This document shows, one piece after another, positions 14,611-23,577 of a stretch of 64,000 bases of DNA. Both the position numbers and the translations under genes were made by a program. The notes beneath the pieces are model-generated. The model did not search any database. It had not been told where the DNA came from and saw only the letters and a program-made list of their open reading frames with translations. The stretch is from Spirochaetales bacterium (GTDB taxonomy: Bacteria; Spirochaetota; Spirochaetia; Sphaerochaetales; Sphaerochaetaceae): assembly GCA_028722305.1 (NCBI GenBank), contig JAQYHB010000022.1:22986-86985 (forward strand), read 5' to 3'. Positions within the stretch are counted from its first letter, which is position 1, and each line of letters begins with the position of its first letter.

Positions 14611-17559
14611 ATGATAAAATCGTTGAGAAAAGCCTTTGGATTGGTGTGCATGGCCCTGCTGTGCACCCTTGTCGCCTGCACCTCGGACATAGACACTTCC
14701 TCCATCGAGACCAAACCTGGCGAGCGGACCAGCGGAGTCAGCGCCACCGTCATCCTGCCGAAACAGGCGACAGCCAAGACAATCGACATCGTCATGAAGG
14801 ACACCGCCGTCCAGTACACGGTCTCTCTTGGGAACCAGAATTCACAGACAGTCCCGGCTGACGAGGGCAGCGTCACCTTCACCAATCTTCCCGTCGGAGC
14901 CAGCACACTGACAGTCACCGCATGGGCCGATACCGCAATGACAAAGCCAATCGAATACCAGAGCAAGACGGTTGAGATCCTGGCAAACAGTACCAACCAG
15001 TTCACCGCCGAGCTGGACTTCATCTATGCAGACACCGCCGACGAAGTCTTTAACGATCTCAAAGGAACTGTCTCCATCACCATCGACTGGAGCTCCACAA
15101 AAAACAAAAAGGTCTCGGAAATCCAGCTGATTGACGACTCGGCCGCAGAGGGAAGCAACGTGCTGGCCACGCAGAAGGTCGAAGGCGAGGCCACCAAGGT
15201 AGATTTCATCCAGGAAGTCCCCTTCACCAAGCGAAAGGGACAGTTCGTCCATTTCCGCTTCCTCGATTCTTCCGGCAAGGAGCTGGGCACCTCCGGCATG
15301 GAAGTGCTGCGTGCCGCAGCCAACCAGACCTCAAATCTGGTCGACCCGTTCAATCAGGGAACGGTTTCCACCCTTACCCTTCCAGCCGGCGCATTGAACG
15401 AGTCCAAGCCCGTTACCAGCGCATCGCTTGACTACACAGGCAAATCCGGCGAGCTCAGGCTCTCCTGGACGATGCCAAGCTCCTACAGCGGCGTGACCAT
15501 CACCTTCTATGCGGAAAACAACGCGCAGAACGCGACGACGGAAACCCTTTCGAAGGCGGAAATGTCCGGCATGTTCGCCGAAGGAGTATTCACCAAAACA
15601 TTCACGGGCCTGAGTGAAGGGACCGTGTACTATGCGACATTGGCCGCATTGCATAATGATGATGGCGTCGACTATGCAAGCGCCACTGTCACAGTCAACA
15701 AGCTCTCTCCGATTGTTCTGACAGGGCTTTCCATCAACGACTTGGGCAGCGGCCAAATCCTGCAGAAAGGACGCGCGGTAACCTTTACGGCAAGCACGAC
15801 ACCCGGAAACGCCACCGATCTCGGCTACACCTGGAGCAGCTCGAATGAAAGCATTTTCGCCGTCGAGGACGCAAAGGCAGGAGTCTTCCGAGTGAAGGGT
15901 TTCGGCAAAGCAACAATCACCGTGAAGTCTGATGCGTATGACGCTGTCTCCACGGAAAAGGATTTCACCGTCACCCTTGACCAGGTGAAGAACGTGGCCG
16001 CACGTCCGAATACCGGCAACCTTGGGGTTTCCTGGACCGCGGTGACGGGAGCCACTTCCTATACGCTGACCAAGTATGCCGATGGCACCGAAACCAAAAC
16101 CGTCAAAGACATCACCGAAACCAGCTGGACAGATACCGAACTCAAGACCGGCGTTTCCTACCAGTATACGGTCCAGGCAAATGCGGAAATCGACGGTGTG
16201 GATATTTCGGGAACCACCAGCGCGAAATCCGAAGCGGTCACGGTGCCGAACCCGACGGTCACCATCGCCGGCGCGACGACCTCCCAGGTTATAGCCAACG
16301 CTTCCCTGACCGGCAGCACCGAACTGGTGAAAGGCCAGTCCTTCACCATCAGTCTGCAGAATGACGTAGAGGGCGTCACGAAGTACCTATGGTACCTGAA
16401 CGGCACCTCGATCGACAATGGAACAGTCCATACCTCTGGTCTGGATGTCATCACCATCGGCGACGAGACACCGGGATTGCTCACCTCGAAGGTGGGTCAG
16501 GTCCAATACCTGACTCTGGTCATGAACGACGGGACGAAGGATTACTCCGCCACCTACCAGTTCACCTACGTCAGCACGCCGGTCGTGGCTATCGTGCTTG
16601 ACAACGTGCCGGAAAACCTGACGGTCGTCAGAGGGACCAAGACCCAGCTTGCCGCCCACGTCATGCCGCTTGACGCCGATGTGCAGACATTCACCTGGAG
16701 CTCCTCCAATCCGGAACTTGCCACCATCGCCACTGACGGCACCATCACGGTCGCCAGCGACCTCTCCAAATTCAGCGACGAGGAACGCAAGGTCACCTTC
16801 ACCGCGACTTCCACCTCCAACGACAACGTCAAGGTGGAAACCGACGAAATCACCCTTGTCGCCCCGGTGGAGAGCATCAGTATCACCAATGCCACGCGCA
16901 CGCTCTTCGTTGGTGGAAAGAACGGCTACGGGACCGAACAGCTTGCAGTCACCTACCTGCCCGCTGACGCCAACGAGAGCGAAAAGGTCGTCACTGGCGC
17001 CTATTCCAGCGACGATGGCATCGCCACTATCGATGACAGCCTGTCGGTCACCGCCATAAACGGAGGTCATCCCACTATCACTATTGAAGGTAAAAACGAC
17101 ACGAAAGCGACATGGCAACCGACAATCCTCAAGGGCCACATCTGGGAATACAAGAAAATTATCAGAAATGCAAATATACTGAATCAAAAATCAACTACCA
17201 CTGAACTTAATTCCTACGTGGAAGGAAGTACGGTTGATACCACAGGACAGGCTGCTAACGGGAACGAATACTTCTTCCGCGTCATTTACACGGACTCCGC
17301 ATCCAGCACTCCGGACAGCAGCACCTTCCAAGACCTTTCCGCCCTCGGCATATCGATTTCGTACAAGTTTACCGACGGGTCAGAGACACACGGTGCGGCA
17401 GGAACAAGATACAATCTGGTTGCGGTAGACGGAAATGCCTACGCGTTCGAAGTCCTGAGGCAAATGGAGGGTATTTATAATAATGACCTTGGCGTCAACG
17501 TCACCGTCAAGCTGAACGATACCGAACTGCAGACGCTGAGCTTCTCGACCAGTCACTAA
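14611..17559 (+). CDS. Large lipoprotein with Big2 and fibronectin-III-like repeats
   Basis: A 982-aa exported lipoprotein starting MIKSLRKAFGLVCMALLCTL with lipobox LVAC (Cys about residue 25). AAAGGAG is 8 nt before the ATG. Recognisable modules are a FN3-like segment near residue 270-360 (LRLSWTMPSSYSGVTITFY), Big2-like modules near 365-450 (LGYTWSSSNESIFAVED), 655-745 (QTFTWSSSNPELATIATDG) and 750-820, and a second FN3-like unit near 460-545 (LGVSWTAVTGATSYTLTKYA). The last 140 residues are less repetitive and their DNA is lower in GC. Such proteins are usually cell-envelope adhesins or scaffolds. The following gene encodes a smaller protein of the same design, 9 nt away. Confidence 0.85.
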   Translation: MIKSLRKAFGLVCMALLCTLVACTSDIDTSSIETKPGERTSGVSATVILPKQATAKTIDIVMKDTAVQYTVSLGNQNSQTVPADEGSVTFTNLPVGASTLTVTAWADTAMTKPIEYQSKTVEILANSTNQFTAELDFIYADTADEVFNDLKGTVSITIDWSSTKNKKVSEIQLIDDSAAEGSNVLATQKVEGEATKVDFIQEVPFTKRKGQFVHFRFLDSSGKELGTSGMEVLRAAANQTSNLVDPFNQGTVSTLTLPAGALNESKPVTSASLDYTGKSGELRLSWTMPSSYSGVTITFYAENNAQNATTETLSKAEMSGMFAEGVFTKTFTGLSEGTVYYATLAALHNDDGVDYASATVTVNKLSPIVLTGLSINDLGSGQILQKGRAVTFTASTTPGNATDLGYTWSSSNESIFAVEDAKAGVFRVKGFGKATITVKSDAYDAVSTEKDFTVTLDQVKNVAARPNTGNLGVSWTAVTGATSYTLTKYADGTETKTVKDITETSWTDTELKTGVSYQYTVQANAEIDGVDISGTTSAKSEAVTVPNPTVTIAGATTSQVIANASLTGSTELVKGQSFTISLQNDVEGVTKYLWYLNGTSIDNGTVHTSGLDVITIGDETPGLLTSKVGQVQYLTLVMNDGTKDYSATYQFTYVSTPVVAIVLDNVPENLTVVRGTKTQLAAHVMPLDADVQTFTWSSSNPELATIATDGTITVASDLSKFSDEERKVTFTATSTSNDNVKVETDEITLVAPVESISITNATRTLFVGGKNGYGTEQLAVTYLPADANESEKVVTGAYSSDDGIATIDDSLSVTAINGGHPTITIEGKNDTKATWQPTILKGHIWEYKKIIRNANILNQKSTTTELNSYVEGSTVDTTGQAANGNEYFFRVIYTDSASSTPDSSTFQDLSALGISISYKFTDGSETHGAAGTRYNLVAVDGNAYAFEVLRQMEGIYNNDLGVNVTVKLNDTELQTLSFSTSH

Positions 17560-17568
17560 GGAATGCCC

Positions 17569-19083
17569 GTGCCGCGTTGTCCTGCGTACCTCGGCCTCGC
17601 TCTCCTCGCCACCACTCTGGTGGCGGGGTGCAGTGAGTCGACTTGGTCGGATGAACCATCTCAATCCTATGTCGGGACGGTGACCATCTCCAAGCAATTG
17701 GATGCTGGTCCCACCGACTTGGCATGGGAGACCATCGACCGTTTCGAGGTCAGCTTCGGAAGCGGGTCGCAAAGTTTCCACAGGGTCGCGCTTGAACGGA
17801 ACGGGAACCAAATCTCGGTAGCGACATCGTCGGCTTCCGACAACGAGTTCATGATCAAGGGTTACGACCGCCAGGGGAACCTGGTCGTCTCCACCGTGCA
17901 GGCGCTTGACGTGGAACATGCGAATTCCTTCATCATCCCCCTCTCCCCCGTCTACAGCGGGACCTACAAGGGTTCCGCCTCCCTGCTCGTCTCCTGGAAG
18001 GGGCTTGCGGTCTCCAAGATCGAACTGATAAATGATGACGACGATTCGGTGATTGTCTCGAAGGATCTTGCCTCCGAGACGGATGCCACCTACCTTTCCG
18101 TCGACGGCGCCGAGGTCACGGGCGGCTCTCCTGTCCATGTCAAGTTGTATGGCTCCGATGGCTCCCAGGTGGGATACACGACAAGCCAGACCATCAGGGT
18201 CGCCGCCAACCTTACCAGCAGATACACATGTCCTATCGCAAATGCGGGGACGGAACCGGCCTATGTGCCCGCCCCGGCGAGCGGACTTGTCCTTGTCGAG
18301 GCGAGCGCCACAAGCCTCACCTATCGGTTCACCATGCCGGAAACCTATGACGCGCTGGAGGTCGTCTTCGACGGCGTCTCCTCCAGCTACGCCTTCGGGG
18401 ACGTGCCTCCCGAACTGACCTTCGACGGTCTGGAGGCGGACACGGAGCATACCATCACCCTGACGGTGCTCCACACCCACAAGCGTGCGTCCGTGCACAG
18501 CGAGGAAGTCTCCCTGACCAGCAGGACCCTGCTTCTGCCGCTTGAGCTTTCCATCAACGAAGAATACGCCGCCCTCGCCGATGGACTCGTCCAGTTCACG
18601 GCAAGCACCAACCGGGAAGCCGCTCTGACCTGGAGTTCCAGCGACAACCAGGTCCTTTCGGTGGTTGACCCCACGCAGGGCATCTTCCGGGTTGTCGATG
18701 GCGGTACGGTCACCATCACCGCGCAAGAAGGCGACGTGAAGGATTGCCGGGATTTCGAGTTCGCGAAGCCTCCCAAGAGCGACGCGTCGGTGGCAATCAA
18801 GGGAGCCGAAGCCGGAAAGCTGTCCATCACCCTCGAGCCAAACGGTCCGTACACCCTGGCCGGCAGCCTTCATTTCACCATCTCCAACCTCGATGACACC
18901 TATGGCGCATCATGGTACCTGAACAGTACCGGCAACCTGGTGGGAACCGGAAACTCGGTCACCATCACCTCTTCTACTCCCGGCATCGTCCAAAACCGGG
19001 AAGGACAGGCGCAACACCTGATCCTCGTGCTGGACGACGGAAACCATTCTTACTCCGCAGGCATTACGATCGATCTCCCGTAA
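17569..19083 (+). CDS. Ig-like lipoprotein, paralogue of preceding gene
   Basis: A 504-aa lipoprotein. GTG at 17569 follows AAGGA by six bases and gives MPRCPAYLGLALLATTLVAGC; the ATG at 17563 would touch the ribosome site. The lipobox is LVAGC. A Big2-like module near residue 330-400 contains LTWSSSDNQVLSVVDPTQGI, closely matching the corresponding module of the preceding protein. The last 90 residues (WYLNSTGNLVGTGNSVTITS, later LILVLDDGNHSYSAGITI) match an inner segment of the larger paralogue. It is co-transcribed with that gene and probably exported to the same site. It overlaps the convergent unknown gene by 20 bp. Confidence 0.83.
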   Translation: MPRCPAYLGLALLATTLVAGCSESTWSDEPSQSYVGTVTISKQLDAGPTDLAWETIDRFEVSFGSGSQSFHRVALERNGNQISVATSSASDNEFMIKGYDRQGNLVVSTVQALDVEHANSFIIPLSPVYSGTYKGSASLLVSWKGLAVSKIELINDDDDSVIVSKDLASETDATYLSVDGAEVTGGSPVHVKLYGSDGSQVGYTTSQTIRVAANLTSRYTCPIANAGTEPAYVPAPASGLVLVEASATSLTYRFTMPETYDALEVVFDGVSSSYAFGDVPPELTFDGLEADTEHTITLTVLHTHKRASVHSEEVSLTSRTLLLPLELSINEEYAALADGLVQFTASTNREAALTWSSSDNQVLSVVDPTQGIFRVVDGGTVTITAQEGDVKDCRDFEFAKPPKSDASVAIKGAEAGKLSITLEPNGPYTLAGSLHFTISNLDDTYGASWYLNSTGNLVGTGNSVTITSSTPGIVQNREGQAQHLILVLDDGNHSYSAGITIDLP

Positions 19084-19753
19084 ATCCGCGCTTCTTCAGA
19101 ACCCTGACACACCGGTCCATCTCTTCGGGAGCGACAAAGCAATCAAGTTCCTGATAGGCTTTTCCCATCGCCTTGAGGCGTGGGGCGACCAGATCCTTCT
19201 TGTTTGAGCCTGCAATCGAAACCAAAAAGGAACTGAACTGCCTCCACCGTTTGTCTTCCCGCTCACATTGGATCTGCAGCAACTGATGCACCAAGGCATC
19301 GGCGACGTCGAAGCGCGAGCTTGGTTCCAGGCTGACGTTGCCGGCAAAGGAAACCAGTTCCATCGCGAAGGAAAGCACACCGGCCAGCCGGCGTTTCAGC
19401 CATTTCCTGCCCTTCTCCTGCTCCTCTTTCCAGAGTTCGGGGTGGCGGAGCACATGGACACAGGCCTCGTGTGCGCCGGCAGGCACCCGCGAATCTGCAT
19501 AGCTCCTGAACCTGCAGCCTCGGGGCGAATTTCCTTCGATATACGCCATGACGACCTCGACCCGGAAGTACAAGGCCCACAGGAGAAGATGCTCGACCAT
19601 CGTCTCCTCGTCGAACTGGGCGCATACATGGCCGACTTCCCTTTCGTCGACATACCACCATTCGACTTTTTCCAACGCGCAAAGGCGATCCAACGCCAAA
19701 ACCAACTGCTCACAATCTCCGTAGATATGGATGAGACACTGTTGTTTCCGCAT
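19064..19753 (-). CDS. Protein of unknown function
   Basis: A 229-aa protein starting MRKQQCLIHIYGDCEQLVLA, with AGGAGG six bases before the ATG. It is mostly helical and soluble, rich in Trp, Arg and Glu, with no signal peptide. No family is recognised. The central part (RHPELWKEEQEKGRKWLKRR) is strongly basic. Its 3' end overlaps the end of the convergent lipoprotein gene by 20 bp, which places a limit on terminator sequences for either gene. It is 59 bp downstream of the HAD hydrolase stop but on the opposite side of its own start, and is probably transcribed from its own or the HAD promoter. Confidence 0.75.
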   Translation of the reverse strand: MRKQQCLIHIYGDCEQLVLALDRLCALEKVEWWYVDEREVGHVCAQFDEETMVEHLLLWALYFRVEVVMAYIEGNSPRGCRFRSYADSRVPAGAHEACVHVLRHPELWKEEQEKGRKWLKRRLAGVLSFAMELVSFAGNVSLEPSSRFDVADALVHQLLQIQCEREDKRWRQFSSFLVSIAGSNKKDLVAPRLKAMGKAYQELDCFVAPEEMDRCVRVLKKRGFTGDRS

Positions 19754-19812
19754 GCAATACCTCCTACAGAGTAATACCGGCGTTCTGCGCGTTGCGTGCG
19801 GAAAAATCTTTT

Positions 19813-20484
19813 TTACGAAAAATGGGCCCAGATCAGGCCAGGCAGTTCAGAGACATTGCCGATCTCCCACGGGGTGCGCTCCACCTCCGGGTAATCCCAG
19901 GGCATGGTGCGGATCCACACCGGAACATAGCCGGCATCCCGGGAACCCTGGATGTCGTTGACCGGGTGGTCCCCTACGTAGAGCAGCTCCCCGGGCTTGG
20001 CGCCGAGCTTTCCCGCCATGTCCAGGAATACCCGCTTCTCCGGCTTTCCTCCGATGGTGATGGCGTCACAGACGGTGTCGAATCCGAAGTGGCGGATTTT
20101 CTGTTGCTGCAGGACCGGGTTGCCGTTGGTGATCAGGGCCACGCTCAGCCCCATCCCATGGAGTTCCTCCAGCGTCGCCATCGTCTCCGGGTAGGGCACG
20201 CCGACACGGGCGAATCCTTCTTGGAAAAACGTATATATCTCATGGACGTCTGGCCTTTGGGCACAGACTCCCTCGTCGACCAGCAGGTCGATAATCCGTT
20301 CCCAGCCGAAATGGCCGCCGGCACGGTCGCTCTTCTGCATGGCCCGCACGGCATCCTCCTTTGTGCAGGCCGCCGTGAACAGCGAGCGATGCGCGTCATA
20401 GTAGGCACCCATGACCACCGCGTCCGAGGCATCCCGGTCGTACAAGGTCTGGTCCATATCGAACACCACGCCCCGAATGTGCAT
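19813..20484 (-). CDS. HAD-superfamily hydrolase (subfamily IA)
   Basis: A 223-aa haloacid-dehalogenase-like phosphatase. GVVFDMDQTLYDRD holds the nucleophile and acid Asp (motif I), ALITNGNPVLQ the motif II Thr, GKPEKRVF the motif III Lys, and LLYVGDHPVNDIQGSRDAG the motif IV acidic pair. The cap domain between motifs I and II is helical, as in phosphoglycolate- or beta-phosphoglucomutase-like members. It is divergent from the sugar isomerase gene, and a LacI-type operator (20499-20512) lies just upstream of its start. It may therefore dephosphorylate a sugar-phosphate intermediate of that locus. The substrate is unknown. Confidence 0.85.
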   Translation of the reverse strand: MHIRGVVFDMDQTLYDRDASDAVVMGAYYDAHRSLFTAACTKEDAVRAMQKSDRAGGHFGWERIIDLLVDEGVCAQRPDVHEIYTFFQEGFARVGVPYPETMATLEELHGMGLSVALITNGNPVLQQQKIRHFGFDTVCDAITIGGKPEKRVFLDMAGKLGAKPGELLYVGDHPVNDIQGSRDAGYVPVWIRTMPWDYPEVERTPWEIGNVSELPGLIWAHFS

Positions 20485-20498
20485 ACATCTCCCCTTAG

Positions 20499-20512
20499 AT
20501 AAAACGATTTAT
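20499..20512. promoter_or_regulatory. LacI-type operator O1
   Basis: ATAAAACGATTTAT, a near-palindrome with the central CG of LacI-family sites, 15 bp upstream of the HAD gene start. It matches O2 at 20611 in 13 of 14 positions. Confidence 0.55.
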
Positions 20513-20579
20513 ATATTTTTGACAGTCATCTAAATTTCTAATAACTCAAGGTTATTAATCATATTTTACGCTTTTTTCA

Positions 20580-20624
20580 TTGACGGTTCAAGAAAATGTG
20601 ATATCAATAAATAAAACGTTTTAT
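20580..20624 (+). promoter_or_regulatory. Isomerase operon promoter with LacI operator O2
   Basis: TTGACG (20580-20585), a 16-bp spacer and TATCAA (20602-20607). It is followed directly by the perfect 14-bp palindrome ATAAAACGTTTTAT (20611-20624), which would cover the transcription start. This is the classical layout for repression by a LacI-family protein such as the one at 24291-25301. Confidence 0.65.
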
Positions 20625-20638
20625 CTAAGAAGGAACAT

Positions 20639-21508
20639 ATGAGACTTTCCACTACCTTGAATCTGTACACCTTGCGGGGGTCCGTCAACCGCACGGATCT
20701 CGCCCCCAAAGCGGTTGGCATTTGCAAGGCAGCGGGATTCGACGCGATCGACGTGATGCTGAAGGAGGTGGTCGCCACCGGCAATCCCGGCGAGGCCGAG
20801 GCGTGGGCCGACTCGCTTCTCGAGGCTATGGACCGAGAGGGGATGCAGGCAAGCCAATGCCACGGGTTTTTCGAAAATACCAGACAGATGGATGACACGG
20901 CCCTGATGGGTCCCTACCGTGACAAGATCCTCCAGAGCATTTCCCTCGCCTCGCGGCTTGGCATATCCGAGATGGTGATCCATCCGCTTCCCCTGATGGA
21001 AAGCCGCGGCATCACCTTCGAGCAAAGCCTGGCGGTCAACGCCACCTTCTTCCAATCCCTGGACAAAGCGCTCGCCACATGCAAAGTCCATGCCTGCCTG
21101 GAGAATATCTTCTCCAGCGAATATGACGGTGCGGAAAGCCTGATCAGGCTGCGTGAGCGCGTCGACGCCCCCGAGCTCTACTATTTCTGCTGGGACACAG
21201 GTCACGCCAACCTGGTCGAGAAAGTCAGGGACTCGCAGGACAAGCAAATCCGCCAGCTCGGTTCCCTGCTTCACGCCACCCATATCCAGGACAACCATGG
21301 CGCGAAGGACGAGCATCTGTTGCCGATGATGGGGACGATCGACTGGCTGCCTGTGGTCAAGGCTCTGGACGAGAGCGGCTACCAGGGGGATTTCACCTAC
21401 GAGACGGCCCAGAACGTCAACCACCTGCCCGATGACGACATCCTCAGGCTGGAGATGATCCGTTACAGCGTCCATCTCGGCCGATATCTGTTGGAGTCTG
21501 CACGATGA
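20639..21508 (+). CDS. Sugar phosphate isomerase/epimerase (xylose-isomerase-like TIM barrel)
   Basis: A 289-aa AP-endonuclease-2/IolE-type TIM barrel. Such enzymes isomerise, epimerise or dehydrate sugars and inositols using a divalent metal. MVIHPLPL, CLENIFSS (Glu ligand), FCWDTGHANL (Asp and His ligands), HIQDNHGAKDEHLLP (His, Asp and a His-rich loop) and FTYETA (final Glu) lie in the expected order. It is the first gene of the LacI-controlled locus, with AAGGA four bases before the ATG, and its stop overlaps the next ATG by 4 nt. The sugar is not determinable from sequence. Confidence 0.85.
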   Translation: MRLSTTLNLYTLRGSVNRTDLAPKAVGICKAAGFDAIDVMLKEVVATGNPGEAEAWADSLLEAMDREGMQASQCHGFFENTRQMDDTALMGPYRDKILQSISLASRLGISEMVIHPLPLMESRGITFEQSLAVNATFFQSLDKALATCKVHACLENIFSSEYDGAESLIRLRERVDAPELYYFCWDTGHANLVEKVRDSQDKQIRQLGSLLHATHIQDNHGAKDEHLLPMMGTIDWLPVVKALDESGYQGDFTYETAQNVNHLPDDDILRLEMIRYSVHLGRYLLESAR

Positions 21509-22575
21509 GGAAAAGCGTGATGATGCTGGCAAGCTGCATGATGACAACCGCACTGGGAGCGAAGCCGGTCTACGTCAACGACACCGCCACGGCGAGGCCC
21601 CGCATGGAGGTCGTATTCCTCAAGCAACCGCAGGCCGACAACAAGTCCGACGCGGCCCTTCTTGTCAATTTCGCCCTGAAGGGGGTGGAGGTTTTCCTGG
21701 TCGACGGCGGCATGCCCAACTGTACCGCGCTGAAGGCCTTGCTCGACCTGCGCAGGTCGCTCTTGGTCCAGATGGGCAAGCAGGATGAGGAGAAAAACCC
21801 GGACTACAAGCTCCGCTTCACCAGCCTGGTCACCCACTGCCACCCCGACCATATCGGCGAGCTGGTGAACAACGTCCTGCGCAACCCGTTCTTCGAGCTG
21901 GAGGACCTGTACCTGCCAGAAGCGACAGCTCTTCCCACCGGCGGGGACTACCTGGACAGCCATAACTCCGACGTGAACGAGCGCGTCGCCCTCCTCCGGC
22001 AGGTCGGGCAGTTCCAAAAGCATGCGAGCATCCACACGGTGCCCTTCGCAGCGAAAAGGGAGATTCCCCTCGACGGAGGGAAAATCGAGCTGTACGGACC
22101 GGTGGCCGACTGGGGTAGCGGAGAGGCTTTGCGGTACATCATCGACACCTATTACGCGCAGGCCAGTCCGGAAAAGAGGAAGAGCGACGTGCCGACGGCC
22201 GTCATCAACTCCAACTGCCTCTGGTACCGCTTCGTCTTCCAGGGAAAGAGCATCCTCTTCACTGGCGATGTGATGAAGAAGGTACGGCGGGATGACGAAC
22301 CCTTTGACCGGATGATTGACTTCTACGGCCCCCAAAGCCTGAGGTCGGATATCGTCAAGTACCCGCACCATGGCATCCTCCGCAACCCCGCCGCACCCAG
22401 GCTGGTCACAGAACTGCTGCTTGACGCGAGCCGTTCCTTCGTGGTCGTCACCGCCATGACCGCCTGGCGCGAGTCGATACCCGTGCTCGAGCCCTACCAT
22501 GTCCAGGTCAGGGACTCAAGCAAGAAGGATGTCCGGTTCTCCATCTCGGAATCGGAACTCATCGAACTGCCATAA
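21505..22575 (+). CDS. Metallo-beta-lactamase-fold hydrolase, possibly exported
   Basis: A 356-aa MBL-fold protein. THCHPDHIGE (about residues 112-121) is the HxHxDH zinc motif, LFTGDV supplies the bridging Asp and VKYPHHGI a later His, so the dinuclear site appears complete. The first 19 residues (MRKSVMMLASCMMTTALGA) resemble a short signal peptide, so it may act outside the cytoplasm. It overlaps the isomerase stop as ATGA and precedes the degraded ABC transporter genes. Substrate unknown; MBL proteins in sugar loci are often lactonases or phosphodiesterases. Confidence 0.82.
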   Translation: MRKSVMMLASCMMTTALGAKPVYVNDTATARPRMEVVFLKQPQADNKSDAALLVNFALKGVEVFLVDGGMPNCTALKALLDLRRSLLVQMGKQDEEKNPDYKLRFTSLVTHCHPDHIGELVNNVLRNPFFELEDLYLPEATALPTGGDYLDSHNSDVNERVALLRQVGQFQKHASIHTVPFAAKREIPLDGGKIELYGPVADWGSGEALRYIIDTYYAQASPEKRKSDVPTAVINSNCLWYRFVFQGKSILFTGDVMKKVRRDDEPFDRMIDFYGPQSLRSDIVKYPHHGILRNPAAPRLVTELLLDASRSFVVVTAMTAWRESIPVLEPYHVQVRDSSKKDVRFSISESELIELP

Positions 22576-22613
22576 CGTTCCAAACGGAACGCGGAGCAAG
22601 GCTGCAAGCAGAA

Positions 22614-22628
22614 AGTAAAACGTTTTCT
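22614..22628. promoter_or_regulatory. LacI-type operator O3
   Basis: AGTAAAACGTTTTCT, with a perfect 10-bp core AAAACGTTTT (22617-22626). It lies between the MBL gene and the transporter genes, 5 bp before the permease ribosome site. It could act as an internal roadblock, or repress a transporter promoter I could not identify. Confidence 0.55.
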
Positions 22629-22644
22629 CAACAAGGAGCGACGA

Positions 22645-23577
22645 GTGAGTCAACTGCAATAAGTCAACCACCGAGGGTTCAAGGCGACGCTCAAGCGTTT
22701 CTGGCCCCTGTATGCCATGATGATACCAGGAGCGATCTACTTCATCGTCTACAAGTATGTGCCGATGGGTGGCCTGGTCATCGCCTTCGAGAACTATCTT
22801 CCCCGCAAAGGCATCTTCCACAGCGATTTCGTGAAACCGCTGTATCATTGGTTCGAGTTCTTCTTCCGCAGCCCTGCCGCCAAGCAGGTTATCGCCAACA
22901 CGATCATCATCAGCCTGCTGAAGCTGCTTTTCTGCATGATTCCGCCGCTATTGTTCGCCATCGCGGTCGGCGAGGCGAGGATGAAGCGCTTCTGCAAGTT
23001 CGTCCAGTCGATCAGCTACCTTCCCCACTTCCTTTCCTGGGTCATCATCTACGGCATCTGCGTGGCCATGCTCTCCGAGTCGACCGGCATCGTCAACCAG
23101 GTGATCAGGAATCTTGGCGGCAAACCGATTCCTTTTTTGACCAGCAACAGCTATTTCCGCGGGGTGATCGTCGGGACCGACCTGTGGCGCAGTCTTGGCT
23201 GGAGCTCGATCGTCTACTTCGCCGCCATCATGGGCATCGACACCGAAATCTTCGATTCGGCGACAATCGACGGCTGTGGAAGGCTGAGGAAAATCTGGTG
23301 TATCACCCTTCCCTCGCTGCGCAAGATATTCGTCGTGCTGCTGATCCTGCAGGTCGGCAAGGTGCTGGACGCCGGCTCCAACCAGATTTTCGTCTTCATC
23401 AACGACCAGGTAAGACCGTCATCCGAAATCATCGATACCTGGGTCTACTCCCAAGGTCTCGGGCAAGCCCGCTACAGTCTGGCGACCGCGGTGGGATTCT
23501 TGAAATCCATCCTTTCCCAGGTGATGGTGGTCGCGACAAACGCTCTCGCGAAAAGGTGGGACAACGCGCTATGGTAA
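22645..23577 (+). pseudogene. Sugar ABC permease (LplB type) with in-frame TAA at codon 6
   Basis: GTG at 22645, six bases after AAGGAG, begins MSQLQ and then hits TAA at 22660-22662. The same frame continues without interruption as VNHRGFKATLKRFWPLYAMM and through a complete permease to 23577. KRFWPLYAMMIPGAIYFIVY is the usual N-terminus of LplB-type CUT1 permeases. EIFDSATIDGCGRLRKIWCI is the EAA loop that contacts the ATPase, and six hydrophobic segments are present. A single nonsense change is the simplest reading. A downstream restart at ATG 22717 would truncate TM1 and has no ribosome site. The next gene is also broken, which supports loss of function. Confidence 0.8.

Noticed and set aside
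22574..22593. CGTTCC-AAA-CGGAACG hairpin after the MBL gene as a terminator
   Set aside because: No T-run follows, and the operator and transporter genes start right after. It may only be a local structure.
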